From contig NZ_PGFD01000001.1 in the NCBI RefSeq assembly GCF_002797535.1, positions 1,612,001 to 1,676,000 of the forward strand: 64,000 nucleotides of DNA, given 5' to 3'. Shown here piece after piece: positions 15,243-26,800 of this stretch (the stretch's first letter is position 1; every line of letters begins with the position of its first letter). The position numbers and the translations under genes were made by a program. The notes beneath the pieces were generated by a model that saw nothing but the letters and a program-made list of their open reading frames with translations, did no database searches and was not told the DNA's origin. Source of the stretch: Chryseobacterium geocarposphaerae. GTDB taxonomy: Bacteria > Bacteroidota > Bacteroidia > Flavobacteriales > Weeksellaceae.

Positions 15243-17909
15243 TCATTCATACACATTTACTTCTACTTCCTGAGTAGCAAATGCTCCGCTATCAGCATCA
15301 ACAACCGTAAGCTTGAATTTATATGTTTCAATACGAAAATCTGTTACCAATAGATCTGGTTTAGTTATTCCGGAAAGCGTTACTACCGGACCATAGGTCT
15401 GAACCCATGAATAAAGAGGCGTTTGCACTCCCGGATTTTCCCCTTTTAATGTAAAGGAATTACCTTGGGACAGATAAAATTCCTGCGGACTTTTTAGATT
15501 AAGCTTAATAACAGGAGGAATACTCTCGCAACATTGGACACCTCCTGTGAAGTCAATATTATTTATTACAACAGAAGGAGCAACAGGAAAATCATACCAA
15601 TTGTTGATATTTATGCTTTGAGAGCATCCGCTTCCGCCCACATTTATTCTTATTGTCGGAATTTTTGCAGGAGACAGATTATAAAAAGTATAGCTTACCA
15701 ATCCTTTTGCATCCGGATTCTGGGTAACCCAACCGCCATTATCCAGGAAATCCCAACTATACGTATAGTCTGCAAAATTTTGCCCGTTTTTTCCTGAAAC
15801 TTTAAGGATTATGGTTGTTGCATTAGAACCGGCTTCCGGATAATAAACAGAATCTACAACGATATTTACATCTGGCTGTGAAGTAACTTTTATATTGCAA
15901 GTGGTAGGTTTCCCGTTTACAGTAAAGGTAATTTCCTGACCATATAATTCAGGACTTACTACCTGGGGATCAAAGAAATACAATCCGTTTCTTACTGTTA
16001 CACCTCCGTTTAATTTAGCATCCACAACAGCTTTTACTATTCCATTCGTAGGGAACACCGTAAAAGGTATAGGTTCAGATTTGGCACAGATAACCGTATT
16101 CGGTAAACTCAATTTAATTACAGATTTCGGAGTACAACATATATATGGCAGTGAAAAATCTGCAATAACTGTTGAATCTCTTCCAATAGTTTCATAAACC
16201 ATTACAAAGGTACCTCCTCGCTCTACACCTCGTTTATGTTCCAATCCCGGATGTTCTTCTACATAATCATTGAAATACGCTTTAAACAGATCTTTATTAT
16301 CTACCAATTCTTCCAGAGACAAAACCATAACATCAAATCCCAGCTGCTGCTTATCCCTGATTTCTTTTATTTGTTGAAGAGCATCCTCATAAAACATTCC
16401 CTGATGACCTTCAATATTATAAAATGAATTTTTATCTATATTAAAATTTAAAGGACTATCAGGCATTTGTGTATTGGGTGAAAAGAAATCAATAGCATAC
16501 CCTAAATTATCTGCAGCCGATCGATTGCTTGTTTTATCAAAATTCCAGGCTTTTAGCAATTCTCCTGTAACCTGATAGTAGAAAGGAACTGCTTTATTAC
16601 TTAAAGGATTTAATTTTTGTGATGGAATAATTTTAATTCTTGCTTCTTCCTCATAACTAATTGAAAACCTAACATTCTGTGCCTGCTGAACGAAACGACT
16701 GATTAGCATTTTAACTCTTTCCATTGCTTTTTCATCATCTAAAACAGGAGAATTATAAAACTGATGCCTAAACGAATCTAGATGGATATTTGATGTTAAT
16801 TTCCCTAGCAAAACGTGTTTAGGAAAAGAATCTAAATCCGGAAAGCCTTTAGTAAAAGATTTGGGAAGCAACTTTATAATTTCAGAATAGGTATCCATTA
16901 CATCTTTCACAACATCATAAGCATACTGAAAACCAAAACGTTGAACAAAAAACTCCTGCAATCTATTTTTAAAAGATGCATGATCTGCACCCTGAACTCC
17001 TATTATTTCTGAGATTTTATTGATTTTATCAAATACAAACTCACCATAATTAATTTTTTCCAAAGCAGCAACATACAGCTCCTTTACGTCTGAAGAAGTA
17101 AATTGCGTTTCCACTCCTTTTTCTAAAATAAGCCGCTCTACAATCACCCGTTCTTGCTTTTCAGCCTTCAATATTTTATCTATAAACAAAGGATGAGGAT
17201 GGATAAGATCTTTTATTTTTTTCGGAATTGTACCATCTATATCAGGTAATGGCAACAGGTTATCTCCAATAATATTATTAATTCCTGCCGCCGAAGTAAG
17301 CAATACTTTAAGGTTACGAATTTGTTGAACTCCATGGTTATCACAATCCACTCCTCTACAAGGCTTAACTTCTTTTTCGTAATTTTCTAAATACAGCAAC
17401 AGGTATTTGTCATCCAAATCTGAAAGGTTACTGATGGGCTGAAAGTCCGAATTAGCTTCCTGGGCCGTTGCCAATTCCCACAGCTCAACCTGGCTTCCTC
17501 TGCCGTTGTTCACATGAAATGCAGGATAGTGTACTTTGAAATTATCATATATTTTAAAATGGGTATATTTTTTATTTTCTATCTTGATGGTTTTCAAATC
17601 ACTTACGTACAATTCTTCACTTACCACACTCGTATTATTCAGGGTCAGTAAATCTCCATCAGTAGTGAGCGCCACTCCCTGAGAAAGCTGTATACCGCTC
17701 AACAGCCTATTTGAATACGTAAGACTGGGCTTGAGACCACATACCACACCCACTCCCTGCAACATTACCCTGGATAAACGGTCCTGGTCTTCAAAAAAAT
17801 CCAAAAACTCGTTGAACTGGGTATACTCTATATATTGTCCTTTGCTGAATTTGCGGTATTGAGTCGATATATTACGTAGAGATGATATATCACTTAATTG
17901 ATTATTCAT
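15243..17909 (-). CDS. Large PKD-type eCIS protein, paralogue 2
   Basis: An 888-aa protein paralogous to the 994-aa protein upstream. Shared landmarks are the N-terminal TQYRKF then FEDQDRLSR (about residues 17-52) and GVGVVCGLK; CRGVDCDNHG with paired Cys near 190; FPKHVLLGKL, FRHQFYNSPV and RFVQQ near 370-410; and VERGGTFVMVYE followed by ADFSLPYICC. The C-terminal third holds Ig/PKD-like beta domains. No signal peptide is present. Proteins of this type occur with eCIS baseplate genes in Bacteroidota; they may take the place of the Afp13-type fibre or form a cage round the baseplate. The exact role is not known to me. Confidence 0.7.
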   Translation of the reverse strand: MNNQLSDISSLRNISTQYRKFSKGQYIEYTQFNEFLDFFEDQDRLSRVMLQGVGVVCGLKPSLTYSNRLLSGIQLSQGVALTTDGDLLTLNNTSVVSEELYVSDLKTIKIENKKYTHFKIYDNFKVHYPAFHVNNGRGSQVELWELATAQEANSDFQPISNLSDLDDKYLLLYLENYEKEVKPCRGVDCDNHGVQQIRNLKVLLTSAAGINNIIGDNLLPLPDIDGTIPKKIKDLIHPHPLFIDKILKAEKQERVIVERLILEKGVETQFTSSDVKELYVAALEKINYGEFVFDKINKISEIIGVQGADHASFKNRLQEFFVQRFGFQYAYDVVKDVMDTYSEIIKLLPKSFTKGFPDLDSFPKHVLLGKLTSNIHLDSFRHQFYNSPVLDDEKAMERVKMLISRFVQQAQNVRFSISYEEEARIKIIPSQKLNPLSNKAVPFYYQVTGELLKAWNFDKTSNRSAADNLGYAIDFFSPNTQMPDSPLNFNIDKNSFYNIEGHQGMFYEDALQQIKEIRDKQQLGFDVMVLSLEELVDNKDLFKAYFNDYVEEHPGLEHKRGVERGGTFVMVYETIGRDSTVIADFSLPYICCTPKSVIKLSLPNTVICAKSEPIPFTVFPTNGIVKAVVDAKLNGGVTVRNGLYFFDPQVVSPELYGQEITFTVNGKPTTCNIKVTSQPDVNIVVDSVYYPEAGSNATTIILKVSGKNGQNFADYTYSWDFLDNGGWVTQNPDAKGLVSYTFYNLSPAKIPTIRINVGGSGCSQSININNWYDFPVAPSVVINNIDFTGGVQCCESIPPVIKLNLKSPQEFYLSQGNSFTLKGENPGVQTPLYSWVQTYGPVVTLSGITKPDLLVTDFRIETYKFKLTVVDADSGAFATQEVEVNVYE

Positions 17910-18008
17910 TATTATTAATTTTTTAATGATTTATTAAAGTCTTTTAGTAAACTTCACAGGCAGAGTGACTGCCCATGAAGTTATACACTTACTCCTTTTC
18001 AGAATTTC

Positions 18009-20993
18009 TTATCTTGTTACTCCCGTACAAGGATTTATTTCTAAGAAGTTACCATTCGGATAACCTGAGTAAATAGGTGTTGTAGCATTTGCCAGGAAAA
18101 TCTGAGTAAAGGCAACACCTGTATGACAATAATCTAATGCACATTCAAGAGAGAACTTCACAAAACCATCTGGTGATAGCAACGCGATTTGCTGTGCTTC
18201 CGCCTGTGTTATAACAATTGTATTTTGTCTGCTAAACCCACTTGTTGCATTTGTAGGATAATAATTTTTTGCATCTTGGCTTCCCAACGTATTACTTAAA
18301 TGGATATTCCCTTTGATAATTCCTCTTGGATCATTGTAAGGAGTTGCACCCTGAATTAAAATACCGTTTCCTTTTAAATTAAAACTAGCATCATTACAAG
18401 TGTGTCCCGGATCTATACCATCTCTATAAAGAATCACCACCTTCATTCCATTTAAACACACAACCGTCATTTGCCCTTTTAATTTTAATGGAGCTACAGC
18501 AACTGTTTTACTACAGCCATTTCCGTTAGTTACAGTAAGCGTTGGATTGAATACATCCTCCTGCCCTGCAACAAGATTGTATTTATGCTGAACAATTCCA
18601 TTACCTGGTAAAGCACTTAAAGATAACGGTGCTGTTCCGTCCCCAAAGTTAAATACATAAGTAAGTCCTGTACTGCCACTAGGAACACTCACATGGAAAT
18701 CTACCGTAGCATCCGGATCTGACGTATCTACTCCGTAGCTTATATTTCCTGCAGTTACAGATACGTTTGGTTGTTCGTAGACAACCAATTGTGCCTCAAC
18801 CTCATCATCATTAACCGTGAAAGTAATGGTCTGTCCGAAATACGCTGCATTCACCAGAGAAGGATCTAAGAAGCTCTGACCTCCGGATTGTGTAATTGCC
18901 GGTATCTGAGTACCATTTACAAAAGCTTTCACCTGACCATCTAACGGAACAGTCGTAATAGCCATCGGAGCATCGTTTTGACATAATTTGCTTTCCGGTA
19001 GTGCCAGGAATACAGGATCTTTTTTAGAACAGCACAAGTAAGGCAATGAGAAATCGGCTAAAACCTGATTGTTTGTTTCTGATTCATAAATTAAAACAAA
19101 AGTTCCCCCCGGCTCTACACCAGCCACATGCTCTAAACCTGACTTTCTCTCTAAAAATTCGCTTAAAAGCTCACTTACAACATCGTCTTTTTTAGGATCC
19201 TGTCTTACAACGGTAACACTTTCGGATGATGTTTCTTTTGCGAATTCAACCTGATTCAGCAATCTTAATTTATCGTCTAACTTGGAGATGTTTAGTAAAC
19301 TTTGTGAACTAATTTTCTGATTACTAATATCACTGGAAATGGATAGCAATTGCTTTCTAAGATCTTCTATTGATACTGTTTTTTCTTTCACCGGCACTTC
19401 TTCACCAGGTTTTTCCCCTTTTTGCAATACCAATGCAATAACATCAAAAGCCAATCCATATTTTGTTTTAAGATCGTTGATGTTTTGTAATGCTGTTTTA
19501 TATGGCAACCCGAGATGCCCCTCAATTCTATAGAAATCATTGTCATCAATATTATAATTCAACGGATTCTGAACAAAGTCGTCTCCCGCTAAATTGGCTG
19601 TATGATAACTTAAATTATAGGCTTCTCTATCAGTTTTTGTTTTTTCATAATTCCACTGAACCAATAGTGGCTTATCAACACGATAATAATACGGTATTGC
19701 TTTATTCCCCAATCTTACATATAGATTAGAAGGAATAATTTTAACAGGCCCTATGAATGATTGAAATCCATTAATTTTCTGTACAAAACGATTGGAAAGC
19801 ATTATAACTCTTTCGTAGTTCTCATCATCATTTGTAGTTACAGGTGAATTATAAAAACTGTGACGGAAAGGAGTATGATCTCCTAATTCCAACCTTGCAC
19901 CGACAGGACCTAACATGAGATGCTTAGGGAATGATGCTATACTCGGGCAGCAATCAACATCCAGATGCAATATCAATTCTTTTATTTCGTTGTATGTATC
20001 GATTAAATCTTTCAGCAAGTCATATCTGTATTGATATTCATCTAATACCCCTGCCGTTTTAGGATACATTAAAGAATTCAATTTGCTAAACAATGATTCA
20101 CCTCCTAAATTAACACTTATATTAAAAGTTTTCGCAATGGCACCAAAACCATCAGTCAGATCCGTAACAGTTCCAATAGCATTTTGAAATCTTGATTTTA
20201 AATCGGATGCTTTTGTAATGCTCGGATCTAAAATAACTCTTTTAGCTTCTATTTTAGGTAAGTGATCAAAAAGTTCTTCGTAAGTATTGTGAAGTTTATA
20301 AAGGGTATCTTTTGCATCACCTTTATCCATAAGATCAACCACAGACTGCGAATCCGCCAGAAGCACTCTAAGATTGGATACCTGCTCTGCTCCCGTATTG
20401 TCACAGTCAGCGTCCTGACATGGTGTCTCTTCATTGGAATAGCTTTCCAAATACAGAATAATAATTTTATCATATATATTCTGAATGGTTCCGAATAGCT
20501 TAAAATCTGCTGCATTAGCGCCTCCTGCTATCAGCTCGCTATATTCTTCTTCAGTGATCAGCTCTATAAGAGGTATTTGCTGACCGCCAATACGGAAATG
20601 CTCATATCTGACGACATCCGTATAATCTCTATAGTATTTATATCTTACATCGCTGAAGTCGATTAAAACTTCTGATGCATTCGCTCCTTTTTTACGCAGC
20701 GTTATCAGATCTCCGTCTGTAGTAACTCCGGCTCCCTGTGCAATTAGAATAGTCTGAAGGAAAGGATCATCTAATCCTGCTTTTCCCACCATATCAATTT
20801 CAGTCGGCAACAGCAGATTCGTGTATTCTGATTTAAAACCACATACCACTCCTACACCACTCAATCGTGTTCGTGACAGCCTGTCCTGATCCTCGAAATA
20901 ATCGATAAATTCATTGAGTTGCCCCTCGGTTAGTACCTGATTTTCGTTGAACTTCCTATATTGGGTTGTTACATTATCTAATTTAGTATTCAT
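18009..20993 (-). CDS. Large PKD-type eCIS protein, paralogue 1
   Basis: A 994-aa protein. The N-terminus TQYRKFNENQVLTEGQLNEF with FEDQDRLSR and GVGVVCGFK matches the next gene, as do CQDADCDNTG, FPKHLMLG, FRHSFYNSPV and VEPGGTFVLIYE-x-ADFSLPYLCC. It has a longer insert near 550-610 with a Ser/Leu/Lys-rich helical stretch. The C-terminus has a PKD-like domain (YVFNFGDGTAPLS, near 775) and a final beta domain with several Cys. The gene starts 13 bp after the Afp12-like gene, in one operon with the baseplate. The conserved core with divergent tails suggests that the two paralogues share a docking site on the particle and differ in their exposed part. Confidence 0.7.
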   Translation of the reverse strand: MNTKLDNVTTQYRKFNENQVLTEGQLNEFIDYFEDQDRLSRTRLSGVGVVCGFKSEYTNLLLPTEIDMVGKAGLDDPFLQTILIAQGAGVTTDGDLITLRKKGANASEVLIDFSDVRYKYYRDYTDVVRYEHFRIGGQQIPLIELITEEEYSELIAGGANAADFKLFGTIQNIYDKIIILYLESYSNEETPCQDADCDNTGAEQVSNLRVLLADSQSVVDLMDKGDAKDTLYKLHNTYEELFDHLPKIEAKRVILDPSITKASDLKSRFQNAIGTVTDLTDGFGAIAKTFNISVNLGGESLFSKLNSLMYPKTAGVLDEYQYRYDLLKDLIDTYNEIKELILHLDVDCCPSIASFPKHLMLGPVGARLELGDHTPFRHSFYNSPVTTNDDENYERVIMLSNRFVQKINGFQSFIGPVKIIPSNLYVRLGNKAIPYYYRVDKPLLVQWNYEKTKTDREAYNLSYHTANLAGDDFVQNPLNYNIDDNDFYRIEGHLGLPYKTALQNINDLKTKYGLAFDVIALVLQKGEKPGEEVPVKEKTVSIEDLRKQLLSISSDISNQKISSQSLLNISKLDDKLRLLNQVEFAKETSSESVTVVRQDPKKDDVVSELLSEFLERKSGLEHVAGVEPGGTFVLIYESETNNQVLADFSLPYLCCSKKDPVFLALPESKLCQNDAPMAITTVPLDGQVKAFVNGTQIPAITQSGGQSFLDPSLVNAAYFGQTITFTVNDDEVEAQLVVYEQPNVSVTAGNISYGVDTSDPDATVDFHVSVPSGSTGLTYVFNFGDGTAPLSLSALPGNGIVQHKYNLVAGQEDVFNPTLTVTNGNGCSKTVAVAPLKLKGQMTVVCLNGMKVVILYRDGIDPGHTCNDASFNLKGNGILIQGATPYNDPRGIIKGNIHLSNTLGSQDAKNYYPTNATSGFSRQNTIVITQAEAQQIALLSPDGFVKFSLECALDYCHTGVAFTQIFLANATTPIYSGYPNGNFLEINPCTGVTR

Positions 20994-21006
20994 TGTTTGT
21001 CAATTT

Positions 21007-23832
21007 TTATATGTTTGATTGTCCTAATATGATTTTTCCGTCTAAATCGTCATCATCTTCCATTGCACAGTCCAAAAGTCTTCCCGGTCGGTAAATATTG
21101 TTCAGATTGGTAAGAGCAATCAATAAATCATGAATGCTGTTTCCAAGATTAGCAGTATTGTTTTTCGACTTATCTGAAAGGTATTTTTTAAAGGCAACTT
21201 CAAATTCCGCAAGGTCATTCTGAGCCGCTTCTTTTTCGCTCAGCCGATCTCCTACCCAGCAAATTTTTGCCAGAACATGGGCCGGAATTTCTTGTCTGAT
21301 AACTGTTTCTGCATAGCGTCTAAAATCAGGATCCTGAAAACGATAAGCAAAACCCGGAAGTACTACACTTACTCGATAGGAATAAGGATCGAAAACATCT
21401 GTTTCGCAGTCTTCTTCACACGAAGACATGAACGCTTCCGAATATTCCACCGATTCCGTTGCTGAATCTTCGGTTTCAATATCGTACATCACTTTGAAGG
21501 TTTCTTCTATCGACATACAACCAATGCCACCCACGATTTTATAATCTTTAGCCGTTGGTTTAAGCAATAAATGCTCGACAAGAAAAATTCCCTCTTCGGT
21601 AAAGTCATATTTAAAATATCTTACAATCTCCCTGATTCCATCTTTCAACTCTTGCAGCGTGGAATAAGGATTGGTCATTTTATGAGTGGCAATCACATTT
21701 TTCTCAACGGTATCATCTACAATTTCAAAATAGTAGTTACCTCCTGCCGAAACACGGATTTTAATATTTCCAATCAGACAGTAATCATCCTGGCAGTTTT
21801 TTAGTTTTTCTATGGTATCTGGATCATCTTCATCCAATTTCTTCAATGCATTTTCCAGATCTTCCTGATCGATCTGAATCGTTTGATAAATTGCTTCATT
21901 AAGATTCTTGGTTGCAGCATACTCAATCTGATAAGTATTGACAGATGATAAGATAATATTGCTCTCTGCATCTTTTATTTTCCAGGTATAGCTTGCCTTC
22001 CCTTCACTATTTTCTGTTTTGATAATCGAAACTGGTGATTGGGATAAGCTCCTTTGCTGATAATTTTTAATTCCCAACAAACGGGCTATTCTTTTCTGTA
22101 CCCCGGAAATATTATCTGTATTCCAAAGATCTGAATCTGCAAACAGGATATAATTATAGCCTAATCCGCGGTCTTTACTTAATGATTTGTATTCACTCAG
22201 GAATTTTTCTTTGTTGCTCAGTACAATTTCATCGGTAGATTTTCCGTATAATGATTTCATTAAGAAAGTATAGTCACTGAATGTTTCAGCAAAACGGGAA
22301 ATCAAATGATCCAAAACTTCATTTCGGCGTTCTACACTATTATCCAGCTCCTCATACAGGGAATCTGTAAGTTCATCATCATTTTCAGGATAGTTAGGAA
22401 CCAATTCATCAAAACCTTTAATATTTTTAAGAGCCTGTGTAAAGAATGTTCTTTTTAAACCACCATTAATACTCAATACTTCTTTCACTTTTTCAAGATG
22501 TTTGAAGTAACCGGCAAGTATCTGATCAAAAAACAATAAATATCCTTTTAGCTGCTTTGCCAAAGCTTCTCTTTCGGGAGTCTTATTCCCTATAATCCCT
22601 GATATTCCTACTCCGTAAGTATCCGGAAATTCATTTAAAATAGTAGCATAGCTGGCAATATCATAGGATGTTCCCTGTGGTAAAGCCAATTCTTTATTTA
22701 ATCTGGCATTATCTCTCAGTACTTCTTCTTCTCTTTTAAGAGTTTCTAAATAATCCTGAACTTTTTTGTCATTGATATTTAAAGGAAGAGAACCTTTACT
22801 GTAGCTGAATGAACTTAGCTCACACAATTCCGGTTTTCTGCCTTTTTCAATACAGATCAGCCAATCGTTGGTCTGCTTGATCACATTATCACAGCCTGCA
22901 ATAGAGATTTCATGGATTTCTTTAACCCCATCAATTTTCATAATTTCACTGATGATATCGGAAACACGGACTTCTCTTCTCAACTGGCTGTTTTTAAGTT
23001 CTTCAGTATCAATAAAACCATTATCCAAAAGCGGTCCTTCAAAAATCTGATCCGTAGTCAGCCCTTTTTCCAGCATTTGTTTTAATGAATAAAAATGAAC
23101 TTCCGGAGATAAGTAATTGTTGATTGTTCGTATTACTTTGGCATGTACCAGCTCTTCATCAGCTTTGTTTACCAGTCCGATACGGGCACATACAGCGACT
23201 TTTTGGGTTTCAACTTCTTTAATTTCGGCTAAATCTTCGCAAAGACTTCTATTGGCGTGATAGCGATCTAATATCTGAGTTTTGATATTAGATTTTTCGC
23301 ATCCTGTACCTACTTGATCAATATCTTCAGCATAATCCACATACAGATCATATAGCCCTTTTATATTGAAGTACTGTGTCTTTTCCCCAATAGGCTCGAA
23401 GTCTATCTGCCCTGTTTTACAATCCACATACAATGTTTCATTTTTAGGGACCAGCCAACAGTTGCGGATGGGTCTTTTATGACCCGCTACTGAACTGATA
23501 TCTATAAATAGTTTTCTGTAATCAAGCTCGTTAAGAGGTCTGGAAGGCAAAATTTCTGTAGCTTTTAGAAACTGCGTATGAATATCTTTGTTTACATCTT
23601 CGGATGCTAAGATATCTTCCATATTCAGATTCATTCTCATCCCAAGATCTGTTATGGCATAGCTCAACACTTCTAAAGTGGTAATACCGGGATCGTGGGA
23701 GTTATAATCTGTCCAAAGTTTTCCTCCCAGTTCTTCTATGTATTCAATACCTGTTCTGCGTAGAAAATGAAAATCGGTCTGATCTCCGGTTTCTATATTT
23801 TTTGATATACTAATGTGCTTATTTTCTGACAT
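21007..23832 (-). CDS. eCIS baseplate protein (Afp12-like)
   Basis: A 941-aa protein, cytoplasmic in origin. The N-terminal FLRRTGIEYIEELGGKLWTD followed by HDPGITTLEVLSYAITDLG is typical of Afp12/gp6-type baseplate wedge proteins of eCIS. The central part is helical and charged. The C-terminus carries RFQDPDFRRYAETVIRQEIPAHV, also common in this family. Together with the baseplate J-like protein it should form the wedge heterodimers round the spike. It starts 24 bp after the baseplate J-like gene and is followed by the PKD-type genes. Length and order match other Bacteroidota eCIS loci. Confidence 0.85.
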   Translation of the reverse strand: MSENKHISISKNIETGDQTDFHFLRRTGIEYIEELGGKLWTDYNSHDPGITTLEVLSYAITDLGMRMNLNMEDILASEDVNKDIHTQFLKATEILPSRPLNELDYRKLFIDISSVAGHKRPIRNCWLVPKNETLYVDCKTGQIDFEPIGEKTQYFNIKGLYDLYVDYAEDIDQVGTGCEKSNIKTQILDRYHANRSLCEDLAEIKEVETQKVAVCARIGLVNKADEELVHAKVIRTINNYLSPEVHFYSLKQMLEKGLTTDQIFEGPLLDNGFIDTEELKNSQLRREVRVSDIISEIMKIDGVKEIHEISIAGCDNVIKQTNDWLICIEKGRKPELCELSSFSYSKGSLPLNINDKKVQDYLETLKREEEVLRDNARLNKELALPQGTSYDIASYATILNEFPDTYGVGISGIIGNKTPEREALAKQLKGYLLFFDQILAGYFKHLEKVKEVLSINGGLKRTFFTQALKNIKGFDELVPNYPENDDELTDSLYEELDNSVERRNEVLDHLISRFAETFSDYTFLMKSLYGKSTDEIVLSNKEKFLSEYKSLSKDRGLGYNYILFADSDLWNTDNISGVQKRIARLLGIKNYQQRSLSQSPVSIIKTENSEGKASYTWKIKDAESNIILSSVNTYQIEYAATKNLNEAIYQTIQIDQEDLENALKKLDEDDPDTIEKLKNCQDDYCLIGNIKIRVSAGGNYYFEIVDDTVEKNVIATHKMTNPYSTLQELKDGIREIVRYFKYDFTEEGIFLVEHLLLKPTAKDYKIVGGIGCMSIEETFKVMYDIETEDSATESVEYSEAFMSSCEEDCETDVFDPYSYRVSVVLPGFAYRFQDPDFRRYAETVIRQEIPAHVLAKICWVGDRLSEKEAAQNDLAEFEVAFKKYLSDKSKNNTANLGNSIHDLLIALTNLNNIYRPGRLLDCAMEDDDDLDGKIILGQSNI

Positions 23833-23856
23833 AATTATGTTCTCTTCTTTTTATTA

Positions 23857-26800
23857 TTAAATACATACCTGATCTGTAATCGTAATATTATGCTGTTTAG
23901 CAGATACCAGGATAGATTTCGGATCCACTTCGATCAGAGATTGTCTTTGCAAAACATTATTCACCAGTATTTTGATCTCATCGATATAATCCACATAGTA
24001 CAGCTGCTCCAGGTAGCTTACCAACTGATTGACATTTAATTCTACATTAAAATCAATGTCCTTTGAGTCTGTAAAAGCCCAGGGAGAGATATATTTTTTA
24101 ATATCTTCATCCAATTGTCTGATATAGAACGTTTCATCGTATTGTTCGAAGAATTTAACCCTTGCTTCTATTTTGGCTTCTTTATAATTAGGATTGATTA
24201 CCTGAGCAGTAACATGCATCGTATTTAATTCATTTACATAATTTTGAATTCTGTTCAGACTGGCTCTACTCACTCTTGGCTGGTAGATATCAAAAGCATT
24301 TTTATTTTTAATGTTCGGTACTACCATCAGGGTAACATGGCCGGGAGCCATATATGAAGTTTCAGAAGTATGGTTTAAGCATTTTACCTTAAAAACTTCC
24401 GGGAATTCCTGCAATACTAAACTTTCATAATCCCATTGCGTAATTGCTCTGTGTTTATGTCTCAGCCGTTCACTTACACGTCTGTAAAACTCCGCATCTG
24501 CTTCCTTGTATTTACCATCGAATGAATTATAAGGCTGGTTAACCGATTTTACCTGAGGTACTCTGGTAATAAGCTTCTTGATGGTATTCGCTTCTAATCC
24601 GTTATTTAAGTGGGACAAATCATTATCCTGATTCTGGAATGTTGCCAAAACAGCCTGACTATATATTCCCTGAACTTTACATACGGCATCATAGCTCCTT
24701 CTTGATTTAGCCCTGATCCAGACTAATCCATCGGTGAATCTTGTGTGGCTGGTATTGATATCTTTAGGAATTTTAAACTTTACAATACCTGATTCCAAGA
24801 ACTTTCTCGTTTCGTTTTTCAGCATACTTTGTGAAAGGTCGATCCATGTATTGCCGGACAGGATATGCCATTCGATGAACTCTTTTTCATCGAAAGTATC
24901 CACTAAAGGGTTTTCACTTCCTTCCAGCATCTGGATCAGCAGGGAAACGGTAGTTTGCGGTACCGCTTCGAGGCCAATGTACAATTCGCCTCCATTTTCA
25001 TGTACGGGAACAATGCTTTTCGTTTCAGTTTCTTTTTCATATTGCCCGAATACGTCTTCGTGGTACAACTGTACCCCTTTGCTTTTGGCAGCTTTTCCGT
25101 TTGAATCTTTATCTAAATAAGAATATGCAATTTCTCGTGCACTGTAGCTCAGTTCGATATCTTCCGCGAAAGGAATATATGGTTCGTTCGGAACAAGTTT
25201 ATTTTTACCGGGATCGCTGGATAATGCCAATGTGTATAATTTAGGGTACACATCCTGTAATGCCGACTGGTTGAGCGTCAATCTGATTGCCTCGCTCGTT
25301 CCGGGATCCGTACTGGTGTTTAGAATGGAAAATTGTGTTTGATAACCGTTTTCCATTTTTCTGAACAGTTCAATATTATTGCCTTTCTCGCGCCACACCT
25401 CTTTTTCCAATATTGCTGTATCTGCGGTGAAATAAGCATCTGAACGAACAACCGACGGGCCTTCCAACGATTCAAATTGTTTTACACTGATGTTTTGATT
25501 CGGCTGAATTACATACCCCCTGTATAAATTGGTTATTGAATCCGGTGTATTTTTCCAGTTGATGATGATCGCTGCATTTTCCCATTTTTTGGAAAACATT
25601 TCAGGATATTTGATGTAAAAATTAGATCCTTTAACCGGTTGTGCGGTGAACGGATAATACGGTTTTTCAGCATTTAGTGAGCTGCTGTCGTTTTCGATCT
25701 GAAGAGATCTTACACCTTTTACATCTACAGCTACTTCTACATTTTTCACCGACTTTTCCGCAAGAGCTTCGTAAATATCGTAATACTGTGGTCCTTCGAT
25801 CATGAATCTTACCACAGGGAAATCCGTCTGAAAAGTTTGTAACAAAACATCCTGATTGTATTTTACCACGGCAGGAGCCTCTTTCGTTAATGTAAAAGAA
25901 AGCACCAGCTGGTCTGCGCTTTTTCTTATACATCGTAAGGGCATTCCGGAGAGCCATTCTTTTTCTCCGCTGCACAGGACTTTAATATTGTTTTCAATAT
26001 CTCCGGCTGATAAACCCTGAAATTTCTGTGCTGAATTTTTATTAAAGTCTATGGTAAGCGTTACTGTTCGTTCACCTTCGTTCAATTCAAATAATGAAGA
26101 TGCCACCGAAAAGCCCAGTTTAGCTGTTGGAAGCTCTTTATAAATAGACTTACCTGAAATTGTTTCATCAGAATTATATCCAAACGGCCACCAATAGTTG
26201 CTGTCTTCCGGCAATTTATCACCCAGACCATCGGCTGTGTCGGCAACCGGAGCCATTTTCAGTTCTCCTTTTTCAACGTCGTTTAAGAAACTTTTGAGCT
26301 CGACTACTTTTGCCTGATTGGCGATAAGCTCTTCGCCTGTTTTGTAAATACGTTTTTTTCCGTTCGCATCTTTATCACCATCCAGCAATGTACCGCTTGG
26401 TATTCTTTCCTGAATTGCTTTTTTGGCCAATTCAAAAATCACATAGACTTTGTCTTCTTTGGCATCATTTTTTTCAATCTGAAGAATTTCGTTATAATAG
26501 AAATCCAGATGTCTTTTTGTTAAATTATTGAAGGCTTTTTTTGAGAAATCCAATAATTTTAAAAAACAAACAAATAAAGTGAGGTGAGGCGTTAAATTAC
26601 TGTCTTGTTCAAACTGGGAAATAAGGTCTGCAACCTGTTTTTTCATACTTTTATACTCAACACTCTCTCTACGTGGTATAGTATCAGTATCATCATCACC
26701 CAAGAAAAAGTTTCCCCAGTTTCCTTTTGGTGTTGTATTATCATCTTTATCAAAATATTTTACACGCTTCGCAAAATTGTTTGCAAATAATAGCCAATCA

